64,000 nt of DNA. It comes from Phoronis australis. Lineage: Eukaryota; Phoronida; Phoronidae. The translations under genes and the position numbers were made by a program. Where the stretch lies: assembly GCA_002633005.1 (NCBI GenBank), contig NMRA01000019.1:1357604-1421603 (forward strand). The letters are read 5' to 3'. Shown piece by piece: positions 13,301 through 22,300 of this stretch (its first letter is position 1; each line of letters starts with the position of its first letter). The notes beneath the pieces were generated by a model. That model searched no databases. It was given only the letters and a program-made list of their open reading frames with translations, and was not told the origin of the DNA.

Positions 13301-16300
13301 AATACGTGAATACAATATCTCTTTCTCATCAGAACTCAGCTGATCCCAGAGCCTCCTGTTGCCAGTGTTCACGCCTAGTTCATCCTCACTGTCACTGCTG
13401 GATGACCACCAACTCCAGAACCAGCCTTTCTCCTTGCGCTTTCTTGCAGCACGGTCTGGAGCTTCTTTCTCAAACTGCATCGGCAACAATATGACACGTA
13501 CTTCACATTATGCAACACAACAAAGAGGCCAAACCAGTTTAACACAGAAGTGAATGAAATGGTCTTCAAATTAACATACATTAGATACCTTTACCATTTT
13601 CAAAGACATTTTTGGAAAACAAATTCCCTGATAAAGCTTCTGCTAATCTGACCAATTTCTAAATTTCTCATAATTATACCCTTACTAGTAACTGAGACAG
13701 CTGACATAAGAGACCCTTTTTCGGAAAAGAGGTTGAAAGCAATTCCATTTCAGTCAAGTCGACGTAGCTGAAAGTTTCATATGAATACAATCAGCCATTT
13801 TTGAGATATAATGCGTCAAAGTTTGCCAAATTTAGACATTTGTTAGGGTCCCACATAATCTTAACAATAAGTGCTTGAACATCACTAATAAATAAACACA
13901 GAAGCCGACAGTCTCACCTCCAGCTTGGCTTGTTCTTGGGCCAGAATAATGTTAACCACATCAAGGTGTCGTGTCAAGTTTACCAACTGACCATCAAGAG
14001 ACTTGTCATCTGGATATTCCAGCTTCTTTTTATAGATCTGCTTGTATTGCTTGTACCATGCTCTGGGGAGGAGAGACAATGAAAAATGTGAAAAAAAAAT
14101 TAACAGAATGTAACAAAAAAACATTAGCTTGCACATTAAAACATGTAACAAACGTAAGTGATCAAAAATAAGTTTCGATTTCATTTTGTGTATATTACAT
14201 TAGTATAGGAAATCAAAAGACAACTGTGACTACAAATAACAGAATCATAACACCAATCAAGCAGCAAATCTGAAGAAACTACTGTATTACAACAAGCACA
14301 ATATCACATCCACTCCAATTCGTGTGGAGAATTTTTTGCTTACACTGGTGACTGCTCCTAAACCCCAGACAACTTTTAGGGTGCCTATTCAGCACACCCT
14401 TTGTATTGATGTAGATCTGACCTAGTGAAGTGGAAACAAGGTAATTGCTAGCATTACTGTCGAAACAATGATTGTTGTTAGTATCCCTAATTTGGTTTTC
14501 TCTGACATTTGAAGAGTTACAGCCTGCAACTCTGGAGAATAGCTTTAACTTGGTACATTTATAAATATTACAAAACGACTAAAAAGGTTAACGGGTGTTT
14601 ACCTTCACAAAGGGCCACTTCCCAAAGGAACGATAAGTTTCATATTGGTTTTCTTTATTTAATTTTTAATGCTTCTGCCACTCGTTTTCTTTTTCTTACC
14701 GGGAATGGGTTGATAACTTTTTATCTAAGTTTTAAACTTGAAGCACCAAAACAGTGGTAGATTTTGATCGCCAACTTAACTTAATTAGTTAGGTTCATTT
14801 TGGTTCATCCCTAAACTTACCACATTACAGGTACACTTGACATTTCACGCGTCATTAAAGTTTAATCTTTTTAGAACTCAAATCATAAAATATATACATT
14901 AATTTACCAACATACGAGATTAGCACAGCATTAGAACGCCAGAAACAAATTTCTACTTGGAACTTTTCCTTCACAGTCACGAAGTAACACAAAGTATACA
15001 CCTGAAGACCTATGAAAATACAGAGGTCAATGTAAAATACTAAAACTGCCACTAGAGGCAAATACTAAAATTGCCACTAGAGGCANNNNNNNNNNNNNNN
15101 NNNNNNNNNNNNNNNNNNNNNNNNNNNNNNNNNNNNNNNNNNNNNNNNNNNNNNNNNNNNNNNNNNNCGGTAGTCGGATCCGTCCGAAAGTTCGCACATG
15201 CCGTCCCATTCATGAATGGAACATATGTCCCAAATTTCATGAACGTATGTCAAAGGGTTTTGGAGATAGAGCAGCGGACGCCGGACGGACGCCGCCCGGA
15301 CGGACGGACGGACGGACGGACGGACAGAGATGACGGCATAATGCGTCCACATATAAATATGTGGGCGCATAAAAATGAATCCGTGTGATATTCTTAACTC
15401 TGATCAGCATTTGTATATCCACCGAGTATATCAATACACACAGTAGTTTATCTTATTATCGTATCCAATGGTTGTAGTTTTTAGATTATTAGTACTTGGT
15501 TGTTTTTTCCAGTTGAATACCGCCGTGGCATTCGTTTATAACAAAAATTAGTGGTTAATGCATTTTGAAAATTCGCCATTATGTACAGTCAGAGATGTTT
15601 AATACAGTTTATTGGGTCTCGCTCGCATTGGGCAAAATGCGGTCATCACAATTGTACCCGATTCCGGCACTATGCTCTCTTTGATCCTGGTACAAGCCGC
15701 TCAGACGGACGAGCAGTGAAAATTCCCACATATCTTTAGAAATGTGTGACTTCCTTGTAAGCGTATCATTCACGGTATGTTTCCGAATTTAATGCCGATT
15801 TAGTTTGTAAACAGTTCACCAAACATTAGTTTGAAGGTCAGAACCAATTATTGATATCCAAAATAACACTGCTCATAACTAATGACTTATTGAAACAAAA
15901 GCTATCTGCGTTGTGACAAACAGTCAATGCTTTCTCAAATATCAAAAGAGGTCACCATACCTCAGTGTGTCCTAATCACCTTCCTTGCTATTTTCTCAAG
16001 CTCGCAGCACACTGTTCATATAATGACCAGTAAGGTTCTACAGCACTTTGCTCAATATTGTTCTAAACTCGATACAGTAAAATCTTAATCATCTAGGACA
16101 CAACATGGTGGACAGGTGAAATTTTATTTTCTTGTATTTTCATCAATGATAAGCAGTACCAAAATGACACTTTGTCATATCCAAGTTCTGTACCACAGCT
16201 GTCAAAAGGCAATATCTTAAAAACACGGTGCGTTGCAATGGTTATCAGCAGCATTTGAAAAATTAAAAAAGACCATTTTGGCAATTAATTTTGTCCAAAA

Positions 16301-19300
16301 TTAATGAGATTTTACCGTAAGTATCAAAACAGAAAATAGTCGTTATTGAAATGAAAGCAAAACATTAGACATCACCTGTGTTGTTTAATCCTTTCCCATG
16401 AGTATGGTCGAATGTATTCCTCCAAGATGGACGTGTATGCATATTTCCACCATTGGGAGGCATTGCCCTTCACCGACACAGTAGGGGCATATTTACGAAA
16501 CTGCTCATTGATTGCCATGAACTGTAGAGAGTCCACTAAGCTGATGACATTCAAAAACTGAAAAATAACCAAAAAGTAAAAAGTCAAATAAATTCTTAAC
16601 AATTCAAGGTCCCTGCTTTAAGCTGAATTTCCTATGATTTAATGTTTCTACTACAAGGGATCTCCAAGCCCAGTTGCAATGTGCCCAGAGCTGATCAAAA
16701 GTAAGCCAAGGGTGCATATTTGGGGGGAAATGTGCATGGCTAACACTAAAAAATTATTTTCTACTTCACAGGAAGGTGGACACTGAAACAGCAGCAATCT
16801 GAAATGAAATGGACATCAAAACAGCAGCCATTTCACATTTTGAGCCTGGACGAAGTAACTAATCTGCATAATGGCTTAGAATCTTGCAGAGAGTTGTCAA
16901 TCATGGGTGTCATTTACTCAAAATAGGCCTTTTGAAAATGACAACCAAGGTCTGTGCTGTTCTTTGTAAACCCTCCTCTTAGTCGTGCAACTGTCCCAGA
17001 GAGACTGTGTAACTAGAGACAGCTTAACAAAGGGTTTATGGTCCTGGGTGAGAAGATAATTGTTTTATTATCCCCTATAGATAGCTGAATAGCCAAGCCC
17101 GGAATGACAGGAAATGTGAACTAAAACGCAGCCAACTAGTCTTTAAACTATCACAAAAACATTTGCTGATAAGATATATCTTTGACTAATGAGAATGTGA
17201 CCTTATTGTCCTCTTTGAGCGCCACCTACAATACTGATACACCCAAATACATCTTCCAAAATCTCAGACAGACCTTAACTTGGAAATTTGTCTCCTTCTC
17301 ACACTTACCAAACAATATGCACCCCCCCCCCAATTGAGTTTATCCAGGTGATGAATCGCTGCTTTTTTGTGCCACTCACTAACCTCACAACAAATTCCCT
17401 TCTCTCTTTCACTTTCATTACGAAAAGCTTGAAGGAAATATTGCAAATTGCTTTCTTGAACTCCTACCAGTTTTCATTTGTGAACCTAAAAGAATAAACC
17501 TACTAGAATGTTTCTTGCTCTACTTCCTTTGACGCCACCTGTGAGATTGTCACCTGGACATGCAGCTGACTGGGCATGTCATATGGACAGAGATTTAGAT
17601 TGAACTTATGAAACGCAGACTGGACTCATGAAATGCATATCTTATCAGCACTGACCCCAAGATTTATACTAAAACTCAAAGTGGGACAGCAACTACTTTT
17701 ACCTGTTGCCGTGACAACAGCAAATCTATGTCATCCAGCGCCATATTCACTCGGAGTTTTGGTGAAGAGAAATCACCACTCTTGTTCAACACCAGGGTGC
17801 ATTGTGCCGAAACTGGCCTCAGAACTGAAGAAAGATCAAAAACTCATCTTTGGCATTTTGCAATGAAATTAATAATAGGATACCGTAAATCCAAGAAATG
17901 GCACCGAAGTCAGAGAATTGTGGGTAATGTAGAGGACTTGCTGGTCATTTTGTGGAATTACTATTGGCTTGTACTGCACTTTGACAGTTTCATAATTATG
18001 AAATATTAAAAAGTATTTTGATGAAACTCTCATGACAGTATTTTGAATTTTTGGCTTGTAATACAAAAGTTCAATGATACAATTCCAGTTGTCCAAGAAT
18101 TTCTTCAGTAATGTCTGGTTTGTCAAGTGCCTACTCTACATTTTTACAACTTGAATATTGGATTATAACTAATATTTTACTTAAACCAATGACAATCACA
18201 CAGATAATGCTGATAACAAGTAAATTTTACATCTCAATAGTGACAAGTTATAATTTCTTACGTAAGTTAAATAGTATTACTTAACTTGCAGTAAGACAAA
18301 GGTGCAAGAAAACCATCAGAACTTACTGTAGTTGAAATGTTCCTCTAATATGACTTTTGTTGTCAGTGACTGCTTCAGCAAATTCTAAAAATTGTCGACA
18401 TCACCAAGTTACAAAATAAACACAATGATCACAATGACAACAGTGATGAATGATTTTAAAAACACTAATAATTAATTATAACAATAATAACCAGTTACAG
18501 TGTAAACAAAATAGACTAGATCAAGAAAATTCCACTTCACAGTAGCACTATTTGAACAGATGGTTTTAAACGTTTTGATAATTTGTAGCAATGTAAATAA
18601 CTTAAATTTGCAAATGTAAATCAACAATTAGGCAATTATTTTGAGTGATGTAATAAGTGAAGAATTATTAAATGAACAGCAACATAAATTAAGTGATGTG
18701 AAGCAATTGCATATTAATAGTTCCATTGTATTACATGTAATTGCCATCATGCCCGAGATTGGATCCCAAATTCAACAAATAAGTACAAAGTGGTACATTT
18801 CCAACTTCATCCAAATTTGCTTAATATACAATTCACGTACTACCAAAGCCACAAAAACAATCCTCGTAGCAAGCAATACTTGTGAAAAGAAAAATATCAA
18901 AATCACAACAAGACTACATAGTTACCCTCCATGCCTCTGTGTGTATTTTATTCTTTATCAGACTGGATTCCTGTTGGTATGGGTTCCAATAAATGGAGAG
19001 TGTGTTTAACTTTACGATCTGTTGAGAGAGTTGGAGAACAGTGACATTACTTGATGCTTAAAGCAATAACAACAAGTGCTGCAAAGAAATTTTAAACTCT
19101 AAACGAAAAAGCATAACACATAATTAGTGAATCAATTCACTTGCCAAGCAAGAGACCCTAGGAAGCTCATTTTGGATGCAAAGTCACTTCCGGTAAAGTG
19201 AACGTTTCTGAATTAACCCCCAGGTGGCTCTGCTTTACATTTTATCAAGCTGCTTACTGAAGCTACTTCATACATTAGTTTACACACCTTATAAACCATT

Positions 19301-22300
19301 GACTCCTCATTCTTAGCTTGGGTTGATCTCCACTTTGAATCTGTAGTGAAGGCTGATAAGTCTGTCAAGGTTATTCCAAATGCAAAGGGATGATTAGGAT
19401 TAGTGACTGTGTCCTCATAACGTATGTGGATGTTCCTTATCTCAACCTGGTTAAGACAAAATGATATTGCTGACTAGAATCAATGTACCTACTTTATTTA
19501 CTTTATGAAATGTAATATTTAAAAAATGATAGACCTTATCTGTGTAACATTATGTAGGACCTTATCAAGTCTGTATTTAACCAAATATCTGCAAACTATA
19601 CATTTTACTTGATTTTGGACTTAACACCAATCTGCCGTCAGTTAGGTGACGTGAACAAGACTTTAAATAAAATTTAGTAAAAAGTACACTCATAGCAAGT
19701 ATCAATAAAATAACCACATTTTTTATATAAATGTCAAAAATGATATAGCAATTTTTGAAATTCTTACTTTTAATTGTTTTCATTTTCTGAGACATTTAAG
19801 TTTCTTCATAAAGGTTGTAAAAGTTCTATTTCTGATAGCCACTGATGCAAAAGTGAAAGCTTATAAAAACAAAATTCATCATTTTGCAGAACACTGCAAA
19901 AAGCATATCCACCATTTGGAAATATGATGTTCCGAAGCTAGCTAAATTTGAACACTTTTCTTGGGTTCTACACAACCATAAGACAGTGCTTTCCCTCAAG
20001 ACCCCCCAGAAATTATAAAAAACTACAAATACATGAAGATGTACAAATACATGACTGTAGAAACGTACACAACAACTGCGTGCGTATAACAGGGAGTATT
20101 ACTATGACATGATGTCACGGCATTTTCACAGTCATCTCTAATAAAAAGACGTTTGCCTTTGAAGATTTCCAGTTTTAACGGCAATTTTTCACCCATTTAG
20201 CATGCAACGCGATGGAGAGGTGCAATTTTGTTTAGCAAAATTTCTCAAAAAAAATAAAAACTTATACTTTTTCACACCTTTCTGCATGTTTTCGAACCAT
20301 TTCTCTCCTCAGACAGTGACGATCAAAGATTAAAAAATATCAATGTTGGACAGCTGGTGCATGGCTTCTTGTTAATCTGAACAACATTACACCCACAGTG
20401 AATAGGAATGGGGCAATCTGCACAGCCAGTCTTTTGTTTGGGTCAACTGTGCGATTATCTTTTAGTCATTGCAGGACTATTGTCTGATGTTATGCCTTGC
20501 TAGAGCTTGTAAATTGTTCAGGATTACATAAATACACAATCCATATCCTGATGGCGGCATAATGAGAAAAAGTAATAGTTCTGTAATGTCAGACATGTTA
20601 AGTGAGCAGTGATGACAAATGCATAGGATCACATCAAATTAAAAATTCCCATTTTTTTTTGATAACACATCGCGACTTACAGGAATGTTTAAATTTACCT
20701 GAATGTTCTTCACTATGGCCATTGCCAACTTTTCAAAGAATGTTGGGTCATCATCTTCTGTAGAAAGAACACAAACAACACACAACTTGAGCAGCCAAGT
20801 ATCTTAAAGTAGTCAAAACACAAGCCTGGGGAGCTTTGCTTTTAGGACATAACCACAGTATGCTGCCTATTGTACTGCCACCTGTAGTAACATTTTGTCC
20901 AACAGGGATTGGCTTGGGTTGGAATACACCGTATTCACGCAGTCGCCATTTTAAAGCTGAGCCTCTTTTTAGGTTTTAAAAACAATACATTTTGCACTTA
21001 AATACAGCGCAAAGCATGATTTTTTGCGTGCCTCATTACATTCATGTCTCAAATGCATTGTTTTTTTTTAAACCTAAAAGGCTCACTACTAACATGGCGA
21101 TTGCGAGAATAAGGCCTACACAGTTGTTTCCATCAGCTGTTGATTCATGTCATTCACTTACTAGCCAGAACACGTTAGTATGTGAGCAAACCAAAAGATA
21201 AACCGCATTCCTGAAAACGCGCACCAACTACCTTGAGTGACGCTCTCTTTTGCTCCCTGTATAGCGTCCAATTTCGCCAACTTCCTGGCCAATTGTAGCT
21301 GTTCCTCTATCTGCGGGTCGTACTCACGGTCACTGACAGGTCCAGCCAACATGAACACATCTTCTACGACAACCTTGACCGGTTTACCAAACAAATCAGT
21401 CAGTGGCAGGTCAAGTTTGATTTTACCTGCGGTGAAATATTGAAAGACAAATTGAAATTACTGGGATTCAAACTTTAAGTAAAGGAGCAAAAGAAACAGT
21501 TTAAGGTCATATTTTTGGAAATTTCCGAAAAGGGTCACATAACTGGTTTCTCTGTTTCAGAGTCTCAAGTTTTAGGTAAAGGGCAAGAAAAAGTTTTGAA
21601 ATTTTACAAGGCTGCACTCAGCGCCAACCAAAAACAGTTCGTGGTCTTGTTTTTAGAAATTTCCTCGAGTTGCTTATACTACCAGTTTTTCTGGTTCAGA
21701 GGTATTTGTTCAGTTCTGTGTACAGGTTTAGCAAATACAGTGTAAGACTGGTTATATAATATAAACTCATTGTATCATTTACCATCATAAAATATGAGGC
21801 CATTTGGCAAATAATTCAATAATTACTGACCAGCTAAAATACTGTTAAGTTCTCTTCCACCACTACCCAACTAAGGGGGGTTTGCCATTGAAAATGGAAC
21901 CATAGAAATTTTTTCAAACTCAACTAATCATCACTCTCACTAACTGCTGATCATTTTACGTTCATGAATACAACATTGATAAAACTGAAAAAAAGTTTCA
22001 GTGTATTTCATTCACACTTAAGACTCGGACATGTGGCCTGCTTAGTGTTGACACTAACAATATGCTTCTGTAAGCACTAAGCAAAACCAGCTGACTTTAT
22101 AACACTTCTCGCAGCTCCTATCTGATGTGGCCAATGATTGATAAAACATAATGAATGGACACTTACAGTTTTGGACATCAGGTTCAAACCACAGTTTTTA
22201 TCATTTATAAGTTCTATTCACTCTTTGTTTTGGAAAACACAGTATCAAGCATAGTAGGCCCTATCTGAAAGTTTCATCTGAATCCAAGTTTCTAGGGTCC

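Larger units (their letters stand above)
14063..16375. other. VPS13 intron with two adjoining repeat units and a gap
   Basis: Contains an N gap (15086-15167), the GGAC-repeat family copy (about 15030-15384), the start of a second dispersed repeat (15384-15790) and a third (16085-16320). No exon is missing: the phase-2 donor at 16375 fits the acceptor at 14063 exactly. Confidence 0.65.
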
